64,000 nucleotides of DNA. Origin: Betaproteobacteria bacterium HGW-Betaproteobacteria-14. Its GTDB lineage: Bacteria > Pseudomonadota > Gammaproteobacteria > Burkholderiales > Rhodocyclaceae. The DNA lies in contig PHCS01000006.1 of the NCBI GenBank assembly GCA_002840845.1, forward strand, positions 1-64,000, given 5' to 3'. Position 1 is the stretch's first letter. Every line of letters starts with the position of its first letter. Positions 16,491-24,499 of this stretch are shown here, one piece after another. A program made the position numbers and the translations under genes. Below the pieces are notes generated by a model. The model worked only from the letters and a program-made list of their open reading frames with translations, was not told the DNA's origin and searched no databases.

Positions 16491-17601
16491 TGCGGTTCGA
16501 GCGCAGCGCGTCGTCATCGCAATCGTGCTGCTACTGGCCGCGGCGGCGGCACTGCGCGCGGCGGCGGGCGGCTGGCGCTTGGTGGCATTGTTCGTCGTCG
16601 GCCTGCTGCTCGGCGCCACCCTCTACCGCTTCTCCTTCGGCTTCGCCTACGCCTACCGCCGCCTGATCGTGCAGGGCGACACGCGCGGCCTGCGCGCGCA
16701 GCTGCCCATGCTGGCGCTGGCGACGCTGCTGTTCGCGCCGGCGCTCGCGGCCGGCGAGATTTTCGGCCAGCCGGTCGGCGGCGCCGTGGCGCCGCTCGGC
16801 GTGCAGGTGGCGTCCGGCGCCTTCCTCTTCGGCATCGGCATGCAGCTTGCCGGCGGCTGCGGCTCGGGCACCCTGTACACCGCCGGCGGCGGCAGTCCGC
16901 GCATGCTGGCCGTGCTGGCGGCGTTTTGCGCCGGCTCGTTCTGGGCCAGCCTGCACATGGGCTGGTGGCAGGCCACGCCCGCCTGGGGCGCGTTTTCCCT
17001 CGGCGAAGCATTGGGCTGGGGAAACGCCGCCGTACTGCAGGGACTGACTTTGGCGGTGGCCTGGTTCGCGCTGCGGCGCAGGGATTCGGGCCGCGGCGCA
17101 ACGCGCATCGATCCGCTGCTCCTCGGCGGCCTGCTGCTCGCCGTGCTGAATTTCGCCACGCTCATCCTCGCCGGCCATCCGTGGACTATCACCTGGGCGT
17201 TCACGCTGTGGGGGGCAAAGGCGGCCACGCTGATCGGCTGGCAGCCGGCGGGCGACGGTTTCTGGTCCGCGCCGTTCCAGAGTGCGGCACTGGCGGGCGA
17301 CATCCTGCAGGACGTGACTTCGCTGATGGACATTGGCATCCTGCTCGGTGCCGCCGCTGCCGCCGCGCTGACAAGCCGCTTCGTGCCGCAGTGGCGCTTT
17401 CCGTTGCGCTCGCTGGCGGCGGCCGTGCTGGGCGGCCTGCTCATGGGCTACGGCGCACGCATCGCCTTCGGCTGCAACATCGGCGCCTTCTTCTCCGGCG
17501 TGGCTTCGACCAGCCTGCACGGCTGGCTGTGGTTCGCCGCCGCCCTGGCGGGCAGCGCGCTCGGCGTGCGCCTGCGGCCGCGGTTCGGCCTCGCCAACTG
17601 A
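16471..17601 (+). CDS. YeeE/YedE family transporter
   Basis: The protein has 376 residues and nine or more membrane spans. The conserved Cys segments LAGGCGSGTLYTAGGGS and AFGCNIGAFFSG identify the YeeE/YedE family, some members of which import thiosulfate (TsuA). The substrate here is not proven and may be another sulfur or selenium species. The ATG at 16471 lies inside the DUF302 end. A second YeeE-type gene is at 30092-31108. It closes the plus-strand operon. A copy of GGGACTGACTTT lies at 17040-17051. Confidence 0.87.
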   Translation: MTPPAGNAVRAQRVVIAIVLLLAAAAALRAAAGGWRLVALFVVGLLLGATLYRFSFGFAYAYRRLIVQGDTRGLRAQLPMLALATLLFAPALAAGEIFGQPVGGAVAPLGVQVASGAFLFGIGMQLAGGCGSGTLYTAGGGSPRMLAVLAAFCAGSFWASLHMGWWQATPAWGAFSLGEALGWGNAAVLQGLTLAVAWFALRRRDSGRGATRIDPLLLGGLLLAVLNFATLILAGHPWTITWAFTLWGAKAATLIGWQPAGDGFWSAPFQSAALAGDILQDVTSLMDIGILLGAAAAAALTSRFVPQWRFPLRSLAAAVLGGLLMGYGARIAFGCNIGAFFSGVASTSLHGWLWFAAALAGSALGVRLRPRFGLAN

Positions 17602-17606
17602 ACGGT

Positions 17607-18380
17607 TCAGGCGGAGACTGCGCCGCCCTCCCTGTCGCCCCAGGTGAGGCGCCGGTAATCGAAACCGTTCTCCAGCGCCGGCTTGACGATGGCGAAGTAG
17701 GGCGAGATGTCGAAGTCGCGCGGCACGAACAGGCTGTGATGGCGGATGTGCAGGATATCGTCGTGGCAGTCGTTGCAGTCCTCGCGCGGCGCCGGCCGGC
17801 GCGTCACGTCGGGCAGGATGGGGTAACGCACCGACTGGAAGGCCTGGGCGATCAGGGTCGAGCAGATGGCGCGCGTGGGGTCCCCGCTGCCCAGCGCCAG
17901 CATGCGGCGGCGCCAGCGCGTCGGCACCGGCGGCTGCGGCAGCAGGTAGCGCACCAGGTCGATGATGTTCTTCAGGTCGTAGCGATGGCCGAGGCGGGCC
18001 AGGGCATAGCCGATGACCTTGTTGCGTTCCTCTTCGCCGAGGCCGACCGGCCGGCAGATGCGGGTGTGCATTTCGGCATATCTCTCCAGCGGCACGGCAA
18101 CGACGCCCTCCACCACATCGGCCTCCACCAGCCATTGCCCGGGTTCGCCGTCCGGCAGCGCCGTGCCGATGTAGAGCGCGGCATGCGACCAGGTCGACTG
18201 GCTGAGATACTTGATGGCCTTGCTGAAGCGGGTGTTGCCCTCCACCAGCAGCACGTCGCCCGGCGCGATGATCGCCGCGACGCCACGCGGATCGCAGGTC
18301 GCCAGCGGCTGGTAGCGCGGATCGGGCCGGCTCAGGTAGCGGGCCAGGCGGTCTCCCAGCCGGCTCATGATCGGGTTCAT
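17607..18380 (-). CDS. YiiX/YebB-like NlpC/P60 cysteine hydrolase
   Basis: The protein has 257 residues. GDVLLVEGNTRFSKAIKYLSQSTWSHAALYIG contains the NlpC/P60-like His, and AICSTLIAQAFQ has the catalytic Cys context in permuted YiiX-type amidases. A short Cys-rich stretch, DCNDCHDDI, lies toward the C-terminus. No signal peptide is evident. The start at 18380 is chosen for AGAGGA 8 nt upstream. A TGTAAG-N19-ACTAAT promoter lies 57 bp upstream, placing it in the inferred ECF regulon. It is convergent with the YeeE gene. Confidence 0.8.
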   Translation of the reverse strand: MNPIMSRLGDRLARYLSRPDPRYQPLATCDPRGVAAIIAPGDVLLVEGNTRFSKAIKYLSQSTWSHAALYIGTALPDGEPGQWLVEADVVEGVVAVPLERYAEMHTRICRPVGLGEEERNKVIGYALARLGHRYDLKNIIDLVRYLLPQPPVPTRWRRRMLALGSGDPTRAICSTLIAQAFQSVRYPILPDVTRRPAPREDCNDCHDDILHIRHHSLFVPRDFDISPYFAIVKPALENGFDYRRLTWGDREGGAVSA

Positions 18381-18437
18381 GCGTCTTCCTCTTTTCTTTC
18401 TGCCCGGGCGGAGGCGCCGGCGCACGGTGTCTCAAAG

Positions 18438-18468
18438 ATTAGTCCGGCGGACAAGCGCCCGTCTTACA
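18438..18468 (-). promoter_or_regulatory. ECF-type promoter (class TGTAAG/ACTAAT)
   Basis: On the minus strand TGTAAG (18468-18463), a 19-bp spacer and ACTAAT (18443-18438) lie 57 bp before the NlpC/P60-like gene. Spacing and boxes match the sites at 12.4, 32.3, 46.3 and 49.5 kb. Confidence 0.65.
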
Positions 18469-18511
18469 GATCACGGCATCGCAATCGGGCAAAGAAATTT
18501 TCTGCGCGAGG

Positions 18512-18541
18512 CGTAATTAAACCTTACCTGCCGCGACAAAG
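18512..18541 (+). promoter_or_regulatory. ECF-type promoter (class YGTAAT/ACMAAG) of peptide copy 1
   Basis: CGTAAT (18512-18517), an 18-bp spacer and ACAAAG (18536-18541) lie 67 bp before the 47-residue peptide gene. The same layout precedes peptide copy 2 (24031-24060) and the small exported protein at 55092. Confidence 0.55.
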
Positions 18542-18608
18542 GGGCGCTGGCCGGATGGATCGGCCGGAAAGAAGCAACCCAACCCCAACTTTGCACAAGG
18601 AGACTGAC
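18533..18608 (+). promoter_or_regulatory. Duplicated 76-nt leader, copy 1
   Basis: The 76 bases before the peptide ATG match 74 of 76 bases of the leader at 24052-24127. They contain the -10-like ACAAAG, a 7-bp hairpin CTGGCCG/CGGCCGG with loop GATGGAT, a C/A-rich AACCCAACCCCAAC stretch and an AAGGAG ribosome site. The leader is better conserved than the signal-peptide codons it precedes, which points to an RNA-level role or gene conversion. Confidence 0.7.
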
Positions 18609-18752
18609 ATGAAAACCCTCTCGACCCTGCTCGCTGTACTGGCTACTGCTACCGCCCTGTTTGCCGCCCCGGCCGTTCAGGCTGCCGACAATCAGGAACG
18701 TGTGAATCCGCACGCCGTGCTGCCATTTCCCGGGGTGGAATTCGCGCGCTGA
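18609..18752 (+). CDS. 47-residue exported peptide, copy 1
   Basis: The ORF has a standard signal peptide (MKTLSTLLAVLATATALF to PAVQA) and a mature part of about 22 residues, ADNQERVNPHAVLP followed by FPGVEFAR. The mature core ADNQERVNPHAVLP is identical in the copy at 24128-24271, while the next six residues differ, and both end in EFAR. No cysteine or metal motif is present. I recognise no family. It stands alone, with a good ribosome site, an ECF-type promoter and a following stem-loop, so it looks like a real monocistronic gene for a periplasmic or secreted peptide. Confidence 0.75.
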   Translation: MKTLSTLLAVLATATALFAAPAVQAADNQERVNPHAVLPFPGVEFAR

Positions 18753-18760
18753 GCCGGCGG

Positions 18761-18797
18761 GCGATGCGGCTCTTCCGTGAAGGGGGAGCCGCATCGC
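18761..18797 (+). terminator. Stem-loop after peptide copy 1
   Basis: A perfect 12-bp stem, GCGATGCGGCTC (18761-18772) and GAGCCGCATCGC (18786-18797), follows the peptide stop by 8 bp. No strong T-run follows. A second stem, GACCACG (18822-18828) with CGTGGTC (18841-18847), comes next. The rest of 18848-19030 holds no gene that I can support and probably contains the histidine kinase promoter. Confidence 0.6.
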
Positions 18798-19030
18798 CGC
18801 GCGCATGGCGAAGACGGGCTCGACCACGTTGTTCCGTCTTCGTGGTCCGTGCGATAGGGCACGGTTTTGCAATTCGGTAATGGCCGCAACGCATGTCAGT
18901 GGCAATACGAATTGCCCTTCCGGCCGGCCAAGCCTATTTTCTACATTCCGTATCCACGCGGCGAAGAACGCCAACAAGAACGCGCCATGAACGGAACTGA
19001 GCACATTTTCCTCTGCCCGATTGATTACCC

Positions 19031-21037
19031 GTGAGCGGGCCATCGCATCTGCCTGAACGCCGCCCTGGCGAAAGTTCCAGGCGGCTGCTTGCCTACCTGA
19101 TCGTGACGGCCGCCTATTTTGCCGTCGGCGCAGTCTCGCTCGTCGTCTACCCGGCGGGCAGCGGCCTCGCCGGCATCTGGCCGGCGTCCGGCATAGCCGT
19201 CGCCGCCGTGCTGCTGCTGGGGCCGCAGGCGTCGCTGGCCGTGCTGGCGGGTGACCTCCTGGTCGGACTGTATGCCGGGCTGGCGCTTGCGCCGGCCCTC
19301 GTTTCCGCCCTGGCCGGCGCCGGAGAATCGCTGCTTGCCTGGTACCTGCTGACGCGCGTGCATCCGATCGACATGCGCCTGGAACGCGTGCGCGATGTCG
19401 CCGCCTTCATCGGCCTGGGCGTGGTGCTGAACGCCGTTCTCTGTTTCGTCGTCAGATATCTGCTCGCGGCGAATGGCCAGACGACGGAATTCATTGCCGC
19501 CGCCGCGCTCGGCCACGGGCTGGGCGTGCTGATCGTCACGCCCGTCGTCCTGAGCTGGCGCGTCCAGCCTGTTCCTGCCCCGTTTTCCGTCGAGCTGCTG
19601 CTGCTGCTGCTGGCCACGGTACTGATCAACGTCGCTACCTTCTCGACCTCGCTACTGACGCCCGGTTCGCCGCTGCTGTATGCCGTCTACCTCGTTGTGC
19701 TGTGGGCCGCGCTGCGCTTCGGTCCGCGCGAGACGTCTGCCGTGCTGCTGGTGACGGCGCTCTTCGCCATGTGGGCCGCCGGCCGCCGCAGCGGCCCCTT
19801 CCTGCTGGCCAGCCCCAGCGAAGCTCTGTCCTCGTTGGGGGTGTTCCTGCTGGTGTCGGCAGCGACGGCCCTGCTGCTGGCGGCGGCCGTGCGGGAAAAG
19901 CGCGCCTCCGACCTGCGCGTCGCCGAGAGCGAGAGCGTGCACCGCACGCTCATCGAGCAGATGGGCGAGGGCGTTGTAATGATTGACGCCGACGGGCGAC
20001 TAACCTACATCAGCGACCGCTTCTGCGAAATCTGCGCACGGCAGCGTGAGGGGCTGATGGGCGTGCGCCTGGCGGACATCGTGCGCGAGGCCGACCGGGA
20101 GGCGATCGAGGCGGCGCTGCAGCATTCCGTCATCGACAGCGACACGCGCATCGAGACCGTGCTCAGGCAGCCCTCGGGACAAGCGCTGGCAGTCTCTCTG
20201 GCGCTGCGCCGGCTGGACGATGCACAGGACGGCAAGGCAGTTACGCTGGCGATGCTGTCCGACGTGACGGAGCGCCGGCGAGCCGAGGAACTGGCCAGGC
20301 TGCATCTGCAGCAGTTGGCGCACATGGGAAGGCTTAAATCGATGGATGAAATGGCGATTGCGATGGCGCACGAAATCACCCAGCCCCTGACGGCGATCAT
20401 GAGCTATACCCAGGCCGGGCGGCGGCTCCTGAGCGACGGACACGCCGACGACCCGGCCCTCGCCGAGGCCCTGGCGGGCGCCAACGGGGAGGCGCGGCGG
20501 GCCCGCGCCATCGTGCATCGCATCCGCGATTTCGTGCAGAACCGTCCGGCACGGCCGGTCACCATCGAGGCGGCGTTCCTCGTCCGGGAGGCGATCCGTT
20601 TCGCCGAGCCGGAAGCGCGCCAGCATGGCGTCGAGCTGCGCCTGGCGCCAGGGGCCCCCTCCTGCAGCGTGCATGCCGACCCGATCCAGATCCAGCAGGT
20701 GCTGCTCAATCTGGTGCGCAACGCCGTCGAGGCCATTGCGGCGGCGGCTTGCCCGCGCCGCAGCGTCACGCTGCGCGTGCGCCTGCTCGAAGTGGAAAAC
20801 GAGGTCGAGTTTTCCGTCGAGGACAGCGGCCCGGGCCTGCCGGCGTCGCATGTCGAGCGGGTGTTCGAGCCCTTCTTCACCACCAAGGAGGACGGCGTCG
20901 GCATCGGGCTGGCGCTCTGCCATTCGATCGTCGATGCCCACGGCGGCAGCATCCGCGCCGAACCGCATCCGGACGGCGGCGCCGTCTTCCTCTTCAGCCT
21001 GCCTGTCATCGCTCATGCAACCCGAGCGCACGCCTGA
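19031..21037 (+). CDS. MASE1-PAS sensor histidine kinase
   Basis: The protein has 668 residues with a GTG start at 19031. Residues about 20-300 form a multi-span MASE1-type membrane sensor. A PAS domain follows (about 315-430), then HisKA with the phospho-acceptor in MAHEITQPLTAIMSY and a HATPase domain with NLVRNAVEAI, EDSGPGLP and GVGIGLALCHSIV. The layout matches FixL-type kinases. The signal is unknown. The downstream response regulator overlaps it by 23 bp, so the two form a pair. Confidence 0.92.
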   Translation: MSGPSHLPERRPGESSRRLLAYLIVTAAYFAVGAVSLVVYPAGSGLAGIWPASGIAVAAVLLLGPQASLAVLAGDLLVGLYAGLALAPALVSALAGAGESLLAWYLLTRVHPIDMRLERVRDVAAFIGLGVVLNAVLCFVVRYLLAANGQTTEFIAAAALGHGLGVLIVTPVVLSWRVQPVPAPFSVELLLLLLATVLINVATFSTSLLTPGSPLLYAVYLVVLWAALRFGPRETSAVLLVTALFAMWAAGRRSGPFLLASPSEALSSLGVFLLVSAATALLLAAAVREKRASDLRVAESESVHRTLIEQMGEGVVMIDADGRLTYISDRFCEICARQREGLMGVRLADIVREADREAIEAALQHSVIDSDTRIETVLRQPSGQALAVSLALRRLDDAQDGKAVTLAMLSDVTERRRAEELARLHLQQLAHMGRLKSMDEMAIAMAHEITQPLTAIMSYTQAGRRLLSDGHADDPALAEALAGANGEARRARAIVHRIRDFVQNRPARPVTIEAAFLVREAIRFAEPEARQHGVELRLAPGAPSCSVHADPIQIQQVLLNLVRNAVEAIAAAACPRRSVTLRVRLLEVENEVEFSVEDSGPGLPASHVERVFEPFFTTKEDGVGIGLALCHSIVDAHGGSIRAEPHPDGGAVFLFSLPVIAHATRAHA

Positions 21038-21665
21038 AGCCGGCACGGTGTACATCGTGGACGACGAGCCTGCCGTGCGCGACGCCCTGCGGCTGCTCTT
21101 CCATTCCGTCGGACTGAAGGCGGTCTGCTTTGCCGAGGCTTCGGCGTTCCTCGATCATCGGCTCGAGGTTGGATGCGGCTGCCTCGTCACGGACCTGCGC
21201 ATGCCAGGCCTGAGCGGCATCGAGCTGATCGAGGCGCTGCGCAGCCGAGGTTGCAACCTGCCGGCGGTGGTGGTCACCGGCCACGGCGACGTCCGGCTGG
21301 CCGTGCGCGCACTCAAGTGCGGCGCGGCGAATTTCCTCGAGAAGCCCTTCCACGACCAGGATCTCCTGGACATCGTGAATGGCGCGCTGCTGGCCTGCCG
21401 CCACGACAACTGCGCCTGCACGCAACCCGACGGCCCTTCGCTGGAACTGGAAAGGCTCACCGTGCGCGAACGGGAGGTGCTGCGGCTGGTGGCGCTGGGC
21501 CGCCCGAACAAGCTGATCGCGCGCACGCTCGATCTGAGCACCCGCACCGTCGAGTCGCACCGCGCCAGCCTCATGCGCAAACTGCAGGTCGACTCGGTTG
21601 CCGGGCTGGTCGCCCTGGCGCTGCGCTGCGGCCTGCTCGGCGACGGCGCCGGCAGAGGTCAGTAA
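21015..21665 (+). CDS. FixJ/NarL-type response regulator
   Basis: The protein has 216 residues. The N-terminal receiver domain shows DDEPAVRDALRLL, the phosphorylatable Asp in CLVTDLRMPGLSG, a Thr in VVTGHGD and Lys in FLEKPF. The C-terminal LuxR/GerE helix-turn-helix has LTVREREVLRLVALGRPNKLIA and STRTVESHRASLMRKL. It is partner of the overlapping histidine kinase. The nearby EF-hand, TlpA-like and porin genes are plausible targets, but no binding site was identified. Confidence 0.92.
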   Translation: MQPERTPEAGTVYIVDDEPAVRDALRLLFHSVGLKAVCFAEASAFLDHRLEVGCGCLVTDLRMPGLSGIELIEALRSRGCNLPAVVVTGHGDVRLAVRALKCGAANFLEKPFHDQDLLDIVNGALLACRHDNCACTQPDGPSLELERLTVREREVLRLVALGRPNKLIARTLDLSTRTVESHRASLMRKLQVDSVAGLVALALRCGLLGDGAGRGQ

Positions 21666-21842
21666 TCTCCGTAGTCCACCTCCGTAGCGGCACGAATATC
21701 CAGACCGCATTCATCGGACTATCTTCATATCACGGGACAGGAGGTCGGATCCACCGGCAACCCCGAACAACGTCGGATTGCCCGCATCCCGCAAACAGGG
21801 CGCAGCGACCGGCGAATCGACAATCAACTCAAGGAGAATCAA

Positions 21843-22094
21843 ATGAAACTGATCAAAATCGCATCCGCACTCGCACTCGGTGTCGCCCTTGTCGGGGGCG
21901 GCGTTGGTTCCGCCCTGGCCGACATTCCGGCCAATTCGCCGGTCTGGGCGATGGACGTTAACAAGGACAAGAAAATCAGCAAGGAGGAGTTCCTCGCCTA
22001 TCAGGCCAAGATGTTCGACAAGACCGCCGGCAGTAAAGGCTATTGCACATACGAGGAAATCCAACCCTTCTTCGAGTTCAAGAACCCGGCCTGA
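21843..22094 (+). CDS. Small exported EF-hand-like protein
   Basis: The protein has 83 residues. The signal peptide ends near GSALADIP. The mature part contains one EF-hand-like loop, DVNKDKKISKEEF, with Asp/Asn/Asp/Lys/Glu at the expected calcium-ligand positions, and a lone Cys in GYCTYEE. AAGGAG precedes the ATG. Function is unknown, perhaps a calcium-binding periplasmic protein. The 177 bp upstream contain no other gene. Confidence 0.8.
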   Translation: MKLIKIASALALGVALVGGGVGSALADIPANSPVWAMDVNKDKKISKEEFLAYQAKMFDKTAGSKGYCTYEEIQPFFEFKNPA

Positions 22095-22253
22095 TCGGTC
22101 GTCTGCATGGGGTGCCCGGATTGGTTGCCTGATCTGGGCCCGTCCAGCCTGACAACCTGACCCGCTGCATCCGTGACGGGTACGGCGGCGTTGTTTTATA
22201 GCCAGCTCCGACCAAGGAAGAAAGCTGCGTCTGATCCGAACGGGGACACATCA

Positions 22254-22739
22254 ATGAATCCGATCCGTAATGCGTTCATCGTGCTGTTGCTCGGCATGCT
22301 GGCACTCACCGCCCGGGCCGACCTCGGCCAGGGGGATAGGGCGCCGTGGCTGGATATCGACCTCATCGGCGGCAAGACGCTGGCCGCCAGCCAGCTGGAT
22401 GGCAAGGTGGTCGTTTACATGATCTGGGCCACCTGGTGCCCCATCTGCCTACACGAATTGCCCGAATTCCAGAAGGTGCACGACCGGTACAAATCCCGCG
22501 GCCTGGAAATCGTCGCCCTGTCGCTCGACGACAGTGCCGGCAAGGTAGCGGATTTCTGGCGACACCACGGCTATACCTTCCCGGTCGCCATGCGCTCCGA
22601 TGAGGCCCGTCAGGGTTTTGGCAATATCAAGGGCACGCCTACCATTTTCATCGTCGATCGCAAGGGCAAAGTGGCCTACAAGCATCTCGGCGGCATGCCG
22701 GACGGCGAGCTGGAAAAACGGATCGAGGCGTTGCTTTAG
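22254..22739 (+). CDS. TlpA/ResA-like exported thiol-disulfide oxidoreductase
   Basis: The protein has 161 residues with an N-terminal signal or anchor segment (residues 1-22). The thioredoxin-fold TlpA family is indicated by the active site WATWCPICLHELPEF and the cis-Pro segment IKGTPTIFIVDRKGKV. Members reduce or isomerise periplasmic disulfides, often for cytochrome maturation. It lies between the EF-hand gene and the porin. The 159-bp gap upstream has a weak CCCG/CGGG hairpin. Confidence 0.88.
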   Translation: MNPIRNAFIVLLLGMLALTARADLGQGDRAPWLDIDLIGGKTLAASQLDGKVVVYMIWATWCPICLHELPEFQKVHDRYKSRGLEIVALSLDDSAGKVADFWRHHGYTFPVAMRSDEARQGFGNIKGTPTIFIVDRKGKVAYKHLGGMPDGELEKRIEALL

Positions 22740-22783
22740 CCGTGACGCCAGGCGTTATTCATAACGAACCCAGGAGAGACGCA

Positions 22784-23983
22784 ATGAAGAGAAAATATTT
22801 CGTAGTTACGGCAGCCGCCTTGCTGGCCGTGCCGGCAGCCATGGCGCAGACCAGCGTCAGCATTTCCGGCCGCTTCAATGTCGGTTGGGAGAACTACAAG
22901 GTGGGTAGTTGCCCGGGCTGCGACACCGAATCGCGCGTCAGCGAAAGTTCCTCGCGCATCGACTTCAGCATTCGCGAGGACCTGGGCGGCGGCCTGAGCG
23001 CATGGGGCTACCACAGCCTGCGCTTTTCGCCGGATCTGGGCACGATCAACACCAGCGGCAATACGGCCGTGGGCCTGCAGCACGACCGCTGGGGCAAGCT
23101 GACCATCGGCCGCTGGGACGTGCATTACCTCGAAGCCGACATTCCTCTCGGCGCCCTGCATCGCGGTTCCAACCAGGCCCTGATCGGCGGTGGCGGTCTG
23201 CTGGGACAAATCCAATCCGGACCGGGCGGCGCCGTCGTGATCATGGGAAACGGCACGCGTACGCCCAACCTGCTCATGTGGGACAGCCCTGCCTGGAACG
23301 GCTTCAGCGCTCGCCTGGCCTATGCCGCCAGCGGCGGCGCAGCACCCGTGGCTGTCGCCGGCGTGGTCACCGTTATTCCAGGCGCGAGCACCTTGGGCGA
23401 GGGCGCGACCAACCGGGGGCCGGGCGATCCCGGCAGCGGCCGCAGCTGGAGCGGCGCCCTGCGCTACAGCAACGGTCCCTGGGCCGCGGGTCTCAGCTAC
23501 TGGAATGCAAACGCCGAATCCGACGTGACCAACGGCGTCAATCGGGACAACGATCAGCGCAGCACGCGCGCCTGGCTTGGCTACAAGTTTGCCATGGGCC
23601 TGAACGCCGGCCTGAGCGTCGATCGCAGCAGCCTGGATACCGGCATCAACGGCGGCGCTTCCAGCAAGTCCCGCCGCACTTCTTGGTTCATTCCCGTCAA
23701 TTATCGTTTCGGTCCGCACAACTTGATCGCCCAGTACTCACGCGCCGGCAAGCTGACCGGGTCTGCAATCGCCGCGGGCACGAGCGGCAATTACAAGGCG
23801 CATGCCTGGATGCTCGGATACGAATATGCCTTTTCCAAGCGCACTTCCATCAACCTGAATTATACGAAACTCGTCAATGGCTCCCTGGCTAGCTACGATA
23901 TGTATGCCTTGAACGGAGCGACCAATACCGTGGCAGGCGAAGACCCGAGGCAGGTCTACGTCGGTATGCGCCACGACTTTTGA
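22784..23983 (+). CDS. Outer-membrane porin (betaproteobacterial type)
   Basis: The protein has 399 residues with a signal peptide ending PAAMAQ. The mature start TSVSISGRFNVGWEN, the internal SSRIDFSIREDLGGGLSAWG and GRWDVHYLE segments and the terminal aromatic residue in VYVGMRHDF are typical of betaproteobacterial trimeric porins (16-strand barrel). An unusual CPGC pair sits near mature residue 25. GAGAG precedes the ATG at 22784. It is followed by the second copy of the 47-residue peptide gene. Confidence 0.9.
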   Translation: MKRKYFVVTAAALLAVPAAMAQTSVSISGRFNVGWENYKVGSCPGCDTESRVSESSSRIDFSIREDLGGGLSAWGYHSLRFSPDLGTINTSGNTAVGLQHDRWGKLTIGRWDVHYLEADIPLGALHRGSNQALIGGGGLLGQIQSGPGGAVVIMGNGTRTPNLLMWDSPAWNGFSARLAYAASGGAAPVAVAGVVTVIPGASTLGEGATNRGPGDPGSGRSWSGALRYSNGPWAAGLSYWNANAESDVTNGVNRDNDQRSTRAWLGYKFAMGLNAGLSVDRSSLDTGINGGASSKSRRTSWFIPVNYRFGPHNLIAQYSRAGKLTGSAIAAGTSGNYKAHAWMLGYEYAFSKRTSINLNYTKLVNGSLASYDMYALNGATNTVAGEDPRQVYVGMRHDF

Positions 23984-24030
23984 GACCTGGCGGCAGCGAG
24001 TGGAGCGGATAGGCGGAAATTCGAAAGAAA

Positions 24031-24060
24031 TGTAATAAATCGTCTCCTGCGGCGACAAAG
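24031..24060 (+). promoter_or_regulatory. ECF-type promoter (class YGTAAT/ACMAAG) of peptide copy 2
   Basis: TGTAAT (24031-24036), an 18-bp spacer and ACAAAG (24055-24060) lie 67 bp before the peptide gene, exactly the distance seen at copy 1. Confidence 0.55.
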
Positions 24061-24127
24061 GGGCGCTGGCCGGATGGATCGGCCGGAGGGAAGCAACCCA
24101 ACCCCAACTTTGCACAAGGAGACTGAC
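24052..24127 (+). promoter_or_regulatory. Duplicated 76-nt leader, copy 2
   Basis: This copy is identical to 18533-18608 except for two adjacent bases just after the hairpin (GGAGGG versus GGAAAG). It carries the same 7-bp hairpin, CA-rich stretch and ribosome site. Confidence 0.7.
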
Positions 24128-24271
24128 ATGAAGACCATTTCCACCCTGCTGGCCGCACTGGCCACTGCTGCCGCGCTGTTTGCCGCCCCGGCCGTCCAGG
24201 CTGCCGACAATCAGGAACGTGTGAATCCGCACGCCGTGTTGCCTTACCTGGGATCGGAATTCGCACGCTAG
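24128..24271 (+). CDS. 47-residue exported peptide, copy 2
   Basis: This paralogue of the 18609 gene has a signal peptide starting MKTISTLLAALATAAALF and a mature part ADNQERVNPHAVLP followed by YLGSEFAR. Compared with copy 1, the DNA differs at many codons of the signal peptide but the mature core is unchanged, which indicates purifying selection. A strong terminator follows at once, so it may be monocistronic from its own promoter or the tail of the porin transcript. No family is recognised. Confidence 0.75.
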   Translation: MKTISTLLAALATAAALFAAPAVQAADNQERVNPHAVLPYLGSEFAR

Positions 24272-24281
24272 GCGTTGTCTG

Positions 24282-24330
24282 AAAAAGCCCTGTCCGCAGC
24301 CCCGCTGCGGACAGGGCTTTTCTTCTTTTT
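24282..24330 (+). terminator. Strong intrinsic terminator
   Basis: A-run, then the stem AAGCCCTGTCCGCAG with its complement CTGCGGACAGGGCTT and a T-rich tail. It ends the porin/peptide region. The A-run and T-run on either side would let it work in both directions. Confidence 0.92.
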
Positions 24331-24416
24331 GGCGCACCGGCGTGTAAGCATTGCCGATCATGAGCCGACCACCAATAGATCGGCCCGATCAGATCGGCCC
24401 GATCCGCGTCGCTCTT

Positions 24417-24467
24417 CGTTGCTGCGGCTGCACGGCCGGCCAGGGCAGCAGCTGCGGCGGGGCGCTC
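24417..24467 (+). pseudogene. Remnant of an arsS C-terminus
   Basis: Seventeen codons read [17 protein letters not shown], matching 15 of 17 residues of the ArsS tail encoded at 7877-7930. No upstream coding sequence remains. The 24355-24416 stretch instead has a tandem AGATCGGCCCGATC repeat. This is a fragment left after deletion of an arsS-like gene immediately upstream of the PhnD-type gene, which suggests the transporter once formed part of an arsenic cassette. Confidence 0.7.
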
Positions 24468-24499
24468 GAAACGCATTCGACGACGACAAGGGAGACCGC

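Noticed and set aside
18602-18611. GGAGACTGACATG before the peptide genes as copies of the GGGACTGACTTT word
   Set aside because: Only the central ACTGAC matches, and the bases belong to the ribosome site and start codon.
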